A stretch of 64,000 nucleotides of DNA. It comes from Symbiodinium natans. Lineage: Eukaryota > Sar > Dinophyceae > Suessiales > Symbiodiniaceae. The notes under the pieces were generated by a model. It was not told the DNA's origin and ran no database searches. It worked only from the letters and a program-made list of their open reading frames with translations. The DNA lies in the NCBI GenBank assembly GCA_905221605.1, contig CAJNDS010002834.1, positions 70,001-134,000 of the forward strand. Reading direction: 5' to 3'. The translations under genes were made by a program, and so were the position numbers. Of the stretch, positions 41,640 through 52,754 are shown piece by piece; positions within the stretch are counted from its first letter, which is position 1; each line of letters starts with the position of its first letter.

Positions 41640-42540
41640 CCTAAACCCTAAACCCTAAACCCTAAACCCTAAACCCTAAACCCTAAACCCTATGGGGTGT
41701 TTAGGGTCAAAATCCCTGTGGTCACATGGTCGAGACCAACCCTGCGGACACAGCAAGGGCTTATAGGGGTTTAGGGTTTGAACCCTAAACCCCTAAACCC
41801 CAAACCCTAAACCCTAAACCACAAACGAGAGCTTAGGAAGTTTTTAAGCTTTTAGGGTCGTTTTCGGGTCTAGGGCTTTGGCGGTCTGGGGGGTCGAGGT
41901 GTTTGAACGTGCCTTGCCACATCCACCCTAAACCCTAAACAGCCTAAACCCCAGCTAAACCCTACAAACCCTATAAATCCTGTGAAGCATATCCATCCTA
42001 TAAACCCTACAAGCCCTATAAACCCTATATGTAAATCCTGCAAACCCGACAAGCCCCATGAACCCAACAGGCCCTATATAAGCCCCAGTCAACCCTAAAC
42101 CCTGCAGACCCTATAAGCCGTCTAGACGCCTCAACCCTGCAGACCCTAAATCCTAAGCCCTAAACCCTAAAGCCTGTAGACCCTATAAGCCCTATAAGCC
42201 CCCTAAACCCTAAATTCTAAACCCTAAACCCTAAACCCTGTAGACCGTAGACCTGAAACACCTGCTTGGTAGCGGTTCGGCCCTGGCAGGTCTCCGTGTC
42301 ACACCTTGCCGCCGTTCAGGCGCCGTTGGCTGAAGGTTTCGGTCTCTTGGCACCTAAACCCCAAAATATGGTTTAGGGTTTAGGGTTTAGGGTCTAGGGT
42401 CTAGGGTTTAGGGTTTAGGGAAACCCTGAGCTTTTATAAGCCCTAAACTCTGAGTGGGGACCTAAAGCACTCAAGCCCTAAAGCCCTAAGCCCTAAACCA
42501 TCACCCTAAGCCCTACCCTCTAACCCTGCAACCCTATAAC
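41640..42540. other. CCCTAAA-rich spacer, no gene
   Basis: It contains a CCCTAAA array (41,616-41,692), a degenerate block with CCCTATAAACCC/CCCTACAAGCCC units (41,930-42,240) and short unique islands. Nothing else was seen. Confidence 0.55.
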
Positions 42541-42641
42541 TTGGGATGTTCCCCCTTATACTAGCAGTCCGTGATAGGGATTATAGTGCCCCCCTCCCCA
42601 TTATAATCCCACTAAGGTTAGTATATGAGGGAACATCCCAA
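42541..42641. mobile_element. Foldback family F, copy F2
   Basis: TTGGGATGTTCCCCCTTATA pairs with TATATGAGGGAACATCCCAA. The inner arms GGGATTATAGTG / CATTATAATCCC make a second stem. Array-free. Confidence 0.8.
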
Positions 42642-43550
42642 CCTATAAGCCTACATCCCTCAACCGTTGTGTAAACCTTGTTTAGGGTCGAGGGTTCAGG
42701 CTCAAGCCTACACCCTAAACCCTAAACGTTTCTGGGCGGATCTCCGTCTCAGCCATCAGATACCTACACCAAACAAGTCAAGAACAAATCCCAATGGAAA
42801 CCCTAAGGCTTCGGGTCCCAAACCTTGAACCTTAGGGGGTTCGGGCTAAGTTTTTAGAGCTTAGGGTTTAGGGTTTACAGGGTTCAGGGGTTAGGGTTTA
42901 AGGGCTTAGGGTTTAGGGTTTGGTGTGTGAACTCGCTCATAAGACCCTGCCTGAAACGTGCTTAGGTGGGTTTTGGCTAAGGATATAGGGCTTAGGGTTC
43001 AACTAGGGTTTAGGGGGTAGGGTGTACGGTTTAGGGTACCATAAGCCTCAAGGCAGAGAGAGTGTGGAACCCTAAAGCCCTAATCCCCGCGAAGCCTGAT
43101 AGAACTTAGGGTATTGCCACGGCCCCTTTTGGTGGGCCCATAAAATGGAGACCCCTTATCCCTTATATAGTATACACCTTCAATACCCTATACAAACCCA
43201 AAGGCCCATACTGCAGACCCTTTCGAGAGGGGACGGGACCCTATAACCCCAAGCCCTAAACCCCAAACCCCAAACCCAAGCCCTAAACCCTAAACCCTAA
43301 ACCTAAACCCTAAACCCTAAACCCTAAACCCTAAACCCTATTCAGGGACCATGTACCTACCCTTAGAATGTGTGGGAGGCTCCCCTGAACCGCATCTGGT
43401 GGCCTGACAGCGCTGCCGGCGAGGCTCTTGGGGCTGTGGCTGTTTGTTTGGGGTTTAGGGTTTAGGGTTTAGGGTTTAGGGTTTAGGGTTTAGGGTTTAG
43501 GGTTTAAGGATTTAGGGTTTGGGGTTTTTGGGGTTTCGGGATGTTCGCAG
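42642..43550. other. Repeat-rich spacer with a possible hydrophobic exon
   Basis: CCCTAAA units lie at 43,275-43,341 and TTTAGGG units at 43,451-43,508. Between them, 43,389-43,452 reads NRIWWPDSAAGEALGAVAVC, open and protein-like but only 21 codons. No other gene evidence. Confidence 0.4.
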
Positions 43551-43619
43551 GGTGCCTCGCCCGAAGTCCACGCCGCGCACGACGCAACGCCGTGGCCGGA
43601 GCCCTGGATTGGGACGTAG
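43551..43619 (+). CDS. Candidate terminal exon, unknown protein
   Basis: After ATGTTCGCAG the frame reads GASPEVHAAHDATPWPEPWI then GT-TAG at 43,617. A clear CAG acceptor and an in-sequence stop, but only 22 codons. Confidence 0.35.
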   Translation, partial: GASPEVHAAHDATPWPEPWIGT

Positions 43620-44589
43620 GTTTTAGGTTTTATATTTGGGTTTAGGGTTTAGGGTTTAGGGTTTAGGGTTTAGGGTTCAGGGTATGAGGGGTATAGGAAG
43701 TTTAAAGTGCCTCTCTGCTTGGGGGTGCGGCCCTGGTGTTTGATCCCTGAACCCTCCACTGAGGGCCGACTCTTTTCAAATTCTCTCGATGTCCTTCGGG
43801 GTTTAGAAGGTACGAGGAGGGAACCCAACAATGGACTCTTAATCTGGTTCCACTAGATAACCCATGTATATACCACCCTAAACCCTGTACCCTAGACCCT
43901 AAACCCTAAACCCTAAACCCTAAACCCTAAACCCTAAACCCATATATAGTGCTGTATACCTAAATAGCCCTAACGCAGGCATTGAGGTCCCTGATAATTA
44001 AGGGTCCCTCCTTTAGCTACTGCCGCAATTCCCGAAACAGGGGCAGCCCTTGCGTAGCCAAGCAAAGAAGAGGATAGTCTTTGAAGTACACACCCCAGAA
44101 AAGCTACCACTAAACCCCTAAGCCCTGACCCTTCGGAACCCTAGACCCGAAGCCTTAAACCCTAAATCCTGACCCTGATTTTCGGATGCAGGGTTTAGGC
44201 TTTCTGGCTTCGGCATGTTTGAGAAATTGCCTGCACCCAAAACAACCATGCACGGGTTAGGGTTTAAGGTTTAGGGTTTAGGGTTTGGGGTGTATAGGGT
44301 TTAGGGTTTACGGTTTGGGGTGTATCGGGTTTTAGGTGTATAGGGTTTATAGGGTTGTTAGGTTTTACAAGGTCCATAGGGGACATAGGCTTTGCATGGT
44401 TTAGGGTTTAGGAATAGGTTTTCGGGCGGAAAGAAGTTTGAGAAAGGTCAGGATGGTAGTCCACGACGTAAGTCTTCGGAGTTCTTGAACCAACCCTAAA
44501 CCCTAAAACTTAAACCACAAGCCCTAAACGAGCAGCTCCCCTGAAGACATGGGGCAAACCAAACCCCTGAAGACATGGGGCAAACCAAA

Positions 44590-45640
44590 CCTTAAACCCT
44601 AAACCCTATACACCCCAAACCCTATACACCCCAAACCCTATACACCCCAAACCCTAAACCCTAAACCCTAAACCCTAAGCCCTAAACCCTAAGCCCTAAA
44701 CCCTAAGCCCTAAACCCTAAACCCTAAACCCTAAACCCTAAACCCTAAACCCCCAAACCCCACACCTCCTTCCCAAGGCCCCAGCTGCGTCGTGAGGTGC
44801 TGGAGGCGCCAATTTTTGCTGGAGAGGGCCAACTCTCTTCTCTTGGGGTTTAGGGTTTAGGGTTTAGGGTTTAGGGTTTAGGGTTTAGGGTTTAGGGTTT
44901 AGGGTTTAGGGTTTGGGGTTTAGGGTTTAGGGTTTGGGGTTTAGGGTGTAGGGTTTAGGGTTTGGTGTTTGGTGTGTATAGGGTTTAGGGTTTCGGGTTA
45001 GGGTGTTTAGAGTTTAAGGTTGGGGTGCTTCGGGTTTAGGGTGTTTAGGGTGTTTAGGTTGTTTGGGGTTTAGGGGTTGGGTTTATGGTGTATAGGGTTA
45101 GGGTGTATAGGGTGTTTAGGGTGTTTAGGGTGTCTAGGGTGTGTTTAGGGGGTATAGGGTTAGTATGTTTGTAGGGTTTATAGGCATTAGACTTGCTACA
45201 GGGTTTATTAGGGTTTAGCATGGGTTTGGGGTTCAGGATGTGAGGTCGAGGTCCAGTCTCAACACCCCCTAGACGCTTCCCTCGCCGATAGCGTTTTAGA
45301 GTAGTGGTTTAGGGGATTAGGGGTTTCGGGCTTACGAGTTTAGAGTTTCGGGGTTTAGGGGTTGCTTCCCTCGCGAATCGGGTTTTGGAGTAGGGGTTTA
45401 GGGGATGAGGGGTTTCGGGGTTTCGGGGTTGAGGGTTTAGGTGCTTAGAGTTTCGGGGTTTAGCGGCTTAAAGGCTTGGGTTTTAGGGTTTTAGGAGCTT
45501 AGAGGTTTAGGGTCTTAGGGTGAAGGGTTCAGGTTTTAGGGTTGGGGGCTTCCGAGTTTGAGAGGTTTGAGGCTTTCTAAGGGCCCTGGGCTTTAGGGCT
45601 TTTAGGGTATTTCGGGGGCTCCAACCCCTTTACTCTTTAG
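44590..45640. repeat. Array cluster with shifting variants
   Basis: It contains CCCTATACACCCCAAA units (44,604-44,655), CCCTAAG/CCCTAAA alternation (44,660-44,750), a G-strand array (44,848-44,960) and then decaying GTGTTTAGGGT-type units to about 45,180. The island 44,782-44,848 reads PQLRREVLEAPIFAGEGQLS and could be an exon. No other gene seen. Confidence 0.6.
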
Positions 45641-46880
45641 GGTTTAGGGTTTGGGGTTAGGGAGGGGTGTTCAAGCGGGGTAGGTACCTAGCGAACCTCA
45701 GGGAAGCTTCGTGAGCCTTAGGGAGTAGTGGGGAGTATGACGCAACCTGGGCCCCCCCTTGAACACCCCCTCCCTCCCTCAAGCACCCTAAAGGCTAAAC
45801 CCTAGACCCTAGATCTTAGACCCTAGACCCTAGACCCTAACCCCTAAACCCTAAACCCTAAACCCTAACCCCTAACCCCTAAACCCTAAACCCTAAACCC
45901 TCAACCCTAAACCCTCCCTCAAGGACCCTGTGGCTGAACCACTTTTTTGCAAAGCCTCAGCCGTCAACACAGGACCTCGACGCGACGACCAGACCGGCTG
46001 GATCCAAGGCGGCTTCTGCCCTCAACCTTATGAACCCTGTGAACCCTATACGCACCCTCTAAAACACCCTCTACACCTAAAGCATAAACCCTAAACCATA
46101 AACGCCCTTTTTAACCTATGAAACCCGATAACCCCACCAAAATCCCGGAGGAGCGTCTTCTGATGAGCTCTTTCGGCGCCCTCGAGCACTGGATGCACAG
46201 CGCGGAAGCGTGCCTGCAAATGTGCTGAAGGCTTTAGTTTTTGTATAGTTGAGGGTTTAAGGTTTGGGGTTTAGGGTTATAGGGTTCTCTCCATGTCAAA
46301 ACCTGTCTTGTAGGCTTCTGATCATGACAGGTTTCGGGTTTAGAATTGCGGAGAATCTTCCTCAATTATTGGGTATTTGCATCCCTGGCAAGAACAACCA
46401 GGATTTAAGTGGTCTTAAGGGCGGTGTGGGGTTCTAGGCTTTTTGGCTTTTTGAAAGCTCGCCGAAGAGGTTTATGAAGAGGCTTATGGGGGTTGATGAT
46501 CCCTACACCCTACAACCTACACCCTACACCCTAAACCCTAAACCCTAAACCCTAAACCCTAAACCTGAAGGACACCAGCCCCGATTTAGAAGGATTGCGG
46601 ATGGATCTGGAGATTGCCCACTGAAGTAGAGGGGGGGAAGGCGGGCCCTGAGAAAACCATTTCTGACTACATCAAACGCCGATAAAAGCCTTAAAACCTG
46701 AAGTCTTCACAGCGTTTAGGGCTTGGGGTTAGGGTTTTGGGTTTAGGTTTTATAAGGTTTAGGGGTTTAGGGTTTAGGGTTTATTGGATCCTTGAGACCT
46801 CTTGCGGTAATGTGCCTGCAGCTTTCGCGCCGCCTACCTCTTCATGCGTCGAGTGTGCTGTAGGGGGGCCCCTCATGCCT
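45641..46880. other. Spacer with short coding islands
   Basis: Besides the exon called at 46,151, two islands are suggestive: 45,955-46,026 (KPQPSTQDLDATTRPAGSKA) and 46,569-46,625 (DTSPDLEGLRMDLEIAH, stop TGA). The rest is degenerate telomere-type repeat and unique DNA with nothing recognised. Confidence 0.35.
46151..46228 (+). CDS. Candidate terminal exon, unknown protein
   Basis: After CCCGGAG the frame reads EERLLMSSFGALEHWMHSAE then ACLQMC-TGA at 46,226. Helix-like composition and a stop in unique DNA. No family was recognised. Confidence 0.4.
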   Translation, partial: ERLLMSSFGALEHWMHSAEACLQMC

Positions 46881-46888
46881 TTTAGCGC

Positions 46889-46990
46889 TTAGTAGCTGAA
46901 TGAGTGCACTTTACACTTTTTGGGATACTACAATCCCCTTATAGAACTAAAAGTGTACACTTTTGGGGGGGCTCATGAACTCAGCAACTG
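46889..46990. mobile_element. Foldback family G, copy G2
   Basis: TTAGTAGCTGAATGAGTGCA and CACTTTTTGGGATACTAC pair with CCCCTTATAGAACTAAAAGT and CTCATGAACTCAGC. No array inside, so it serves as the uninterrupted form for G1. Confidence 0.75.
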
Positions 46991-47584
46991 AGAGGGTGTG
47001 AGTGTTTAGGGCTTAGGGTGAGACATGATATCCTCATGAGTTGCATGATTGTGGTTAGACACATCATTGAGCATGCTAGAAAGTTAGGTTTTGGGGGATT
47101 TTCAGTGTTCTGGGAGAGTTCGGGTTTGGGGCTTGAAGGCTTGATATGGGGTCGGATGCTGAATTACGAATCGTATTCCCTCATGATCCCTATATAAATA
47201 ACGTTAATGACCCCCCCAAAACCCTATTCTAATCATCAAGGCCCCCTAAACCCTAAACCCTAAACCCTAAACCCTAAACCCCCTAAACCCCCTAAACCCC
47301 CTATAATAGCGCTTCCAAGGGGGTTGTCAGTCTCAGGGAGTTTAAGGCTTCGGCCCAGCCGTGCTACCCAGGATTCGCCGTCGCCTCCCAATCTCTCGCC
47401 AAAAGGCTGGGCCCTAAGCCCTAAGCCCTAAGCCCGTTTAGGGTTTAGGGTTTAGGGTTTAGGGTTTAGGGTTTAGGGTGTAGGGTTATAAACCCTAAAC
47501 CCTAAACCCCAAACTGTCCAACCCTAAATTCAACCCAAAAAACTATAAAGCCCTAGAGCCCAAAAACTCCCAATTGAAGCCCTG

Positions 47585-47653
47585 AGCCCTTGCAGCTTCG
47601 CTCTCCGCCTCCTCGAGAGCCCTGCGCATCAGCCAGTCTCGTACCTTCCTGAA
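47585..47653 (-). CDS. Candidate exon, charged helix, minus strand
   Basis: The minus-strand frame reads FRKVRDWLMRRALEEAESEA then ARAQG, open on both sides. A strong coiled-coil look. CCCTAAA-type repeats lie on both sides. Unrecognised. Confidence 0.4.
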
Positions 47654-47990
47654 GGGGCTTCAGAAGCCCCCAAAACCCCAAACCCTCAAAACCCCAAACC
47701 CCCAAAGACCCTAAACCCCGAACCCTGCACTTAGCATAGCAAATTTCCGGGCTTCTTCAACAGGGCTCCACTCCCCCCAATCCCACCCAAAACCTAAACC
47801 TAAACCCTAAACCTTAAACCCTAAACCCTAAACCCCAAACCCCAAACCCCACATCCTCATCAGGAGTTTGCAACCTTGGGGCTTGTCAGGGTTTGGGGCT
47901 TGGGAGTTTTCGGGCTTTAATTAGGGTTTAGGGTTTAGGGTTTATTGTTTTAGGGCTTAGGGTTCCTAAACCCTAAACCCTAAACCCCAG

Positions 47991-48112
47991 GGTATGAGGT
48001 TGTCTACATCCTCGTCGCGGCAGTGTTGCTTCGCAAAGGATGCGTTGGGAGACAGGGATTGATTACCACCTACGATTCAGAAGAGGGCCATCTACCAGCA
48101 GGGGTTTGTTAG
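47991..48112 (+). CDS. Candidate terminal exon with hydrophobic segment
   Basis: After CTAAACCCCAG the frame reads YEVVYILVAAVLLRKGCVGR then QGLITTYDSEEGHLPAGVC-TAG at 48,110. A short hydrophobic stretch followed by a charged tail looks like the end of a membrane protein. Acceptor AG directly follows a CCCTAAACCCC array. Confidence 0.47.
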
Positions 48113-48233
48113 GCCTTATTGGGGTGTAGGGTTTAGGGTTTAGGGTTCAAAAACCCTATAAAAGGGGCCTTCTTTGAGGGACCCCCCCCCGACCCTCTAA
48201 AGGGCCTTTTGAAGGGGTTGCTGGACATCAGTC

Positions 48234-48480
48234 TTGTTTCATCTCGTGTTCGCCATGTTCGTCGATCTCAATGATCCTAACCGTGAGCGGGGCAAGACGA
48301 GCCAGGAGAACAGGCGCCTCAGGCGAGCAACGCAGCGCCTGAACCCGCACATCCTGCGGTGCCTGCTCGGCCGAAGGAGGTTTTGGTTGCTGCTCAGGGT
48401 GTTCGATAGCCCATCCTGGGGTGGTGGCACGAGGAAACGCGCAACAAGCAGAACTCCCAGAGAGGAGGCTCGAAAGCCTT
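48234..48480 (+). CDS. Possible exon, Arg-rich
   Basis: The frame FVDLNDPNRERGKTSQENRR continues LRRATQRLNPHILRCLLGRRR... for about 80 codons before running into a TTTAGGG array. The length is above chance for this region. No motif was recognised and the opposite strand is also open, so strand is uncertain. Confidence 0.35.
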
Positions 48481-48820
48481 ACACGGCTTGGGGTTTAGGG
48501 TGTAGGGTTTAGGGTTTATGCCCTCACCTACATAGCAGAATTTCAGAGATTAGGGATATTTTTGGGCCTGGTGGAGTGTAGGTGTTACCTGAAGGCTAGA
48601 AAACTCATCTTGGTTTCGTGGCTCTTGGGTTTCCCAGGCCCCTATAGACACATGCTGTCAAGGGCGTTTAGGGTTCAGGGTTAGGGTTTAGGGTTTAGGG
48701 TTTAGGGTTTAGGGTTTAGGAATTAGGGTTTAGGGTTTAGGGTTGAGCGTGCAGGGTTCCGGGTTAGGGTTTGGGGTTGCTAAAGCCCTATAATCCCCCG
48801 TAAAGCCCGACAGCTCAACC

Positions 48821-48852
<32 letters not shown>

Positions 48853-48921
48853 GAATCAAAGAGACAAAGAACATCTCAACTGTATCATCTTAGGTGCATT
48901 GATGTAACTGCAAAATGCTTG

Positions 48922-49014
48922 GAAGACAAGTATTGCGTCTTAAACAAAGACGCACTCCAGCCAGGCGAGCCTCTGGCATCGCCCTACGACCTCGACTCGT
49001 CCAGGTGGCCTTGA
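48922..49014 (+). CDS. Candidate terminal exon, unknown protein
   Basis: The frame reads EDKYCVLNKDALQPGEPLAS then PYDLDSSRWP-TGA at 49,012, just before a TTTAGGG array. Protein-like composition; unrecognised. Confidence 0.4.
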   Translation, partial: EDKYCVLNKDALQPGEPLASPYDLDSSRWP

Positions 49015-49977
49015 GAATGGTGGTGGGTTTAGGGTTTAGGGTTTAGGGTTTAGGGTTTAGGGTTTAGGGTTTAGGGTTTCCCGTTGATGGGGTAGGGTTT
49101 ATAGGGGTTGAGGGTGTAGCATGTCAAAAGCCAAAACAAGAGTGCATCCACACATTGCAGGGGCCCCAATCCGAAAGCCCTGAGCCCTGTTCCCTATTTT
49201 AAGCACAACGCCGATTAGACCTGATACGCGAACTCCAAAACCCCATAGCCGAAGCCCTAAACCCTGCACCTCCGAAGTCCTCAGCCCTAAGCACGGAGCC
49301 CTAAACGCGGGGGAGGGACACCTGGCCCCACAGCAGTTTCTCTGCAGCTTCTCTGCAGTCCCTTCTGTGGGCCTGCCTACCGAGATACTCTAGACCCTAA
49401 ACCCTAAACCCCAAACCCTAAACTCTAAACCCTAAACCCTAAACCCTAAACCCTAAACCCTAAACCCTAAACCCTATTCCGCACACCCTCAAGCCGGAAC
49501 CGTGTTGGGCTTAGGGCTTAGGGCTTGACCAGGCTTAAGGTTCCCTGCATTTAGAGTTTAGGGTTTAGGGTTTAGAGTTTAGGGTTTAGGGTTTTAGGGT
49601 TTAGGGTTTAGGGTTCAGGGTTTAGGGTTTAGGGTAGTCTGGGTTAGTCTTGGATAGTGGCGCGGTGGATCTCTTGGGAATGTCAATGCCCGAAAGCCCA
49701 GCAACCTGTACCCTGACAACACAGTCGCCTACCTGAGCCCTGAACCCTGAACCCTGAATCCTGAACCCTGAACCCTGAACCTTAACCCTAATTCAACCCT
49801 AAACCCTAAACCCTAAACCCTAACCCTAAACCCTAAACTACCCAGAATGTAGCGATTTCGGTGTTTGGATTTAGGATTCGCAAGCGCTGAACCCCACTCG
49901 GCTGCCCAAGCCGTGGCTACGACCCCAGGCACTCGGAAGTGACATTGCTGCAGGCGCACACCTTGCAAGGGCAGTGT

Positions 49978-50080
49978 ACTGAGTAGCTGAGTCAGTACAC
50001 TTTACACATTTTGGGATACTCTAATTCCCCCTATAGAACTGAAAGTGTACATTTTGGGGGGGGCTTATGAACTCAGGAAG
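49978..50080. mobile_element. Foldback family G, copy G3
   Basis: TGAGTAGCTGAGTCAGTACA and CACATTTTGGGATACTC pair with CCCCCTATAGAACTGAAAGT and CTTATGAACTCAG. Array-free. The flanks GGGCAGTGTAC / GAAGCAAGTGTAG are weakly similar. The preceding island (TRLPKPWLRPQALGSDIAAG) may be exon. Confidence 0.7.
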
Positions 50081-50526
50081 CAAGTGTAGGGTTTCAGGGT
50101 TTCGTATTCAGTTTTTGGGGATTGGGGTTCTACCGGTTAGGGTAGCACAAAACCGGCAACCTCAAACTAAACGACGATCGCTATGTTGAGGGGTCTTTTT
50201 GGGCGTTGGGTTGCCTTGAGGGTTTTTTGGAGGGAATGAGGTTGAGGGTTGGAAGCTTCCGAGCGGCGTCCCTAAATCCCAAACCCCTAAACCCTAGACC
50301 CTAAGCACATGGAGGGTCATAGTCCTGGAATGATGTTGCAAGCTAAGGCTGTTTTATGAAATGTTGGCTTCCAAATCCCCCCAAAATATAGCCATTATAG
50401 CCCACAAGCATCTAAGGGTATAACCCCCCCCCCCCCCCCCCAAAAAAAAAAAAACCTAAACCCTAAACCCCAAACCCAAAACCCGAAGCCCGAAACCTTT
50501 AACTTAACCCCGCTTGCCCTCCCCAG

Positions 50527-50583
50527 GTGTACCCCCCGAAGCTGCTCCAAGCAGCGCAGGGAATCCTGCAGACGCCTTTCTAA
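50527..50583 (+). CDS. Candidate terminal exon, unknown protein
   Basis: A pyrimidine-rich acceptor GCCCTCCCCAG precedes VYPPKLLQAAQGILQTPF-TAA. The acceptor is one of the better ones in the window. The following block is a CCCCAAA array. Confidence 0.4.
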   Translation: MYPPKLLQAAQGILQTPF

Positions 50584-50670
50584 AACCCGAACCCCAAACC
50601 CCAAACCCCAAACCCCAAACCCCAAACCCCAAACCCCAAACCCCAAACCCCAAACCCCAAACCCCAAACC
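50583..50670 (-). repeat. Homogeneous CCCCAAA array
   Basis: About twelve perfect CCCCAAA units (TTTGGGG) are followed by normal CCCTAAA units to 50,720. Frames such as GFGVWGLGFGVW on the minus strand are artefacts. Confidence 0.92.
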
Positions 50671-50740
50671 CGAACCCTAACCCTAAACCCTAAACCCTAA
50701 ACCCTAAACCCTAAACCCTGAACCCCCAAAAGCCACACAA

Positions 50741-50862
50741 GTGTCGGCCAAACGGGGAATTCTTCGCGCTGCCCAGCCTTCTTCGGCGATGATGCGGCAA
50801 GTCTCGCCGGACAACGAGGTGAACGAGGTCGCGGCTGGGGCCACAACACCGCCTGGGGCCCG
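50741..50862 (+). CDS. Candidate exon, unknown protein
   Basis: The frame reads VSAKRGILRAAQPSSAMMRQ then VSPDNEVNEVAAGATTPPGA and runs into a TTTAGCTTTTAGGG block. Forty protein-like codons; unrecognised. Confidence 0.4.
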
Positions 50863-50983
50863 GGGTTTAGCTTTTAGGGCTTAGGGATTGCGAAGGCTCG
50901 GATCAGATAGATTGTCAGTCACCGTACTTATTATCATGATTATGATTATTTGTTACTATTGTTATGTGTTTTGTTTTATTGTA

Positions 50984-51109
50984 TATATATATGTATATAT
51001 GTATATATGTATATATGTATATATGTATATATGTATATATGTATATATGTATATATGTATATATGTATATATGTATATATGTGTATATGTGTATATGTAT
51101 ATATGTATG

Positions 51110-51160
<51 letters not shown>

Positions 51161-51170
51161 TTTTTTGGGG
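50984..51170. repeat. ATATATGT microsatellite, then poly-T and poly-G
   Basis: About twenty units of the octamer ATATATGT pass into TATATA, GTGTGT, eight T and nine G. Long Tyr/Ile frames on both strands (YICIYVYM) are artefacts. Confidence 0.95.
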
Positions 51171-51189
51171 GGGGGGTGCTTATCATACA

Positions 51190-52140
51190 TTACCCTAAAA
51201 CCAAACCTACTAGCTTGTAACGGGATTCAGGTATAGACCAAGCACAAACTCTCTAACATACTCTCATGAATTCGTTTACGGGACGGGGTCCAAGAGGGGT
51301 TTGGCAGCCTAGCAATCTATAATTCCCTTCTACCCATGAAAGCCCTGAAAGGGTCGCACAAGCCCCGCCCTTATGAGAATTTAAAGGGTCTGGTGGGGTG
51401 TGGGGTCCATAGTGTCTATAGGATCCCAGCTCTTTGGGGTGTCGAGCGTAGAGTGGGCTGCGGACACCCAACTGAGGCCCAATTTTCTTGATTTGTCTGG
51501 CTTGTTCAACACTCCTAGTTTGGGAGATTGCAGACCAATTAGCTGGAGCCACAAATGTCTGCGGAAATCCTGCGAAAATCCTTGCCAGCCTGCTAAGCTC
51601 GTTTATGGCACAGGCAACGAGAAATCCACGGATATCCATAAAGCATAAATGCAGGAAAGCTAAACCTGAAACCACAGGAAGTCTGGCTTATGGTTGTTTA
51701 GTAGTGGTGATTGTGGTAGTGAAAGTGGTAGTGGTTTTGGCAGTGCAACTGTTACGACGAGAAGAATAGCAACAGTACTAGCATAACAACATCGAGTTAC
51801 AACAAGAACAATCGCAAGCCTCATAAGAACAGTTAATTCTAATCGGAACAGTCACATTCAGAGTAAAATCAGCACAATGGTGGTTCCTACAAAAACAGTA
51901 AGAATTTGGTTCAAGTAAGGCGATTGATTTCCCCAACCCTCAGCGCCTAAACCCCTACCCCTGAACCCTAGCTTAAACCCTAGGGGCACGATCCCTGAAG
52001 CATCTATAACCCGGAGGTAAGTCGTAGAGTCGTAGACTGAGCCCTAAGCCCTAAACCCCTGAACCACCTAAACCATCCCTCTCCTCCGACTAAGGCTTCG
52101 CCGCCTCTCGCGCGGAGAGGCCTGCGAGGGCCAGCTCGCC
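51190..52140. other. Unique stretch without telomere-type repeats, no gene called
   Basis: A 140-codon minus-strand frame (51,253-51,675) and overlapping plus-strand frames (51,400-51,769) are open, but neither has a motif. GTGGTA-type repeats occur at 51,705-51,745. From 51,940 degenerate CCCTAAA returns. One of the frames could be an exon; the strand cannot be decided. Confidence 0.35.
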
Positions 52141-52439
52141 GGCGACCCAGGGAACGATGGATTTAGTGAAGGGTTTAGGGTTTATATAGGGTTTAGGGTT
52201 TATATAGGGTTTAGGGTTTATATAGGGTTTAGGGTTTAGGGTTTATATAGGGTTGAGGGTGCCAGGGTTTTAGGGGTTAGAACTTGACCCCTCTATTCTG
52301 GCAACTTGACCCCAAACCCTGAACCCGGCACTCATGGCCCCGAGAACAAGACGTCTCGCCCTTGGCAGGCAAGCTGGCGTTGAGGGTTTCGGGTTATAGG
52401 GTTCCTAAACCCTAAACCCTAAACCCTAAACCCCTAAGC

Positions 52440-52520
52440 AGCTTAGGGATTGGGGTTTATCATGGTCGGCCGCGCCGACCCCCCCCACGGCGACCCCCCC
52501 CACAAATTAAGGGTGTGTAA
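52440..52520. other. Boundary between two repeat regimes
   Basis: The last clear CCCTAAA array ends at about 52,433. GCGCCGACCCCCCCCACGGC followed by GACCCCCCCCACA stands at 52,468-52,503, and from 52,504 the AAATTAAGGG-type repeat begins. Beyond this point only isolated TTTAGGG-like words remain. It could be a real domain boundary or an assembly join. Confidence 0.6.
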
Positions 52521-52754
52521 AAAAAAATAAGAGTGGAATAGTGAAAAAAAAGCGTCTAAAAAATAAGGGCTGAATAGCAACTTATTAGTCGCTTATTAAG
52601 GGCTTATTTTTTGGGGCACATGCGGGTCAACTGGCCTTCAGTTTGCGACCAAATAAGGACAAAATAAGGGTGGCTGCCGCGTGAAAAAGGGCAATTAAGG
52701 GTCAAATAAGGGTCAAACAAAGTAAGGGTCAAAAAAGGGGCAATTAAGGGTCAA

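Larger units (their letters stand above)
60..52435. repeat. Domain of interspersed TTTAGGG/CCCTAAA arrays
   Basis: Arrays of the heptamer TTTAGGG, or its complement CCCTAAA, recur every few hundred bases over this whole stretch in both orientations. They range from two to about 20 units. Many units are variants, such as CCCTAAG, CCCCAAA, CCCGAAA, CCCTGAA and the octamer GGGGTTTA. TTTAGGG is the telomere unit of plants and of dinoflagellates. Because the arrays are short, of mixed orientation and separated by unrelated sequence, this is not a chromosome end. Reading frames through them give strings such as GFRV and an in-frame TAG, so many open frames here are artefacts of the repeat. Confidence 0.93.

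Noticed and set aside
50888-51236. Tyr/Ile-rich frames of about 80-110 codons
   Set aside because: Translation of the ATATATGT microsatellite.
51253-51769. Frames of 140 codons (minus) and 93 codons (plus) in unique DNA
   Set aside because: Both strands are open with no motif, repeat-free context or splice sites to choose between them.
1-52435. Plant origin because of TTTAGGG repeats
   Set aside because: Gene structure with GC/GA-type intron ends, introner-like duplications and the exon style fit dinoflagellates better; no plant gene was recognised.
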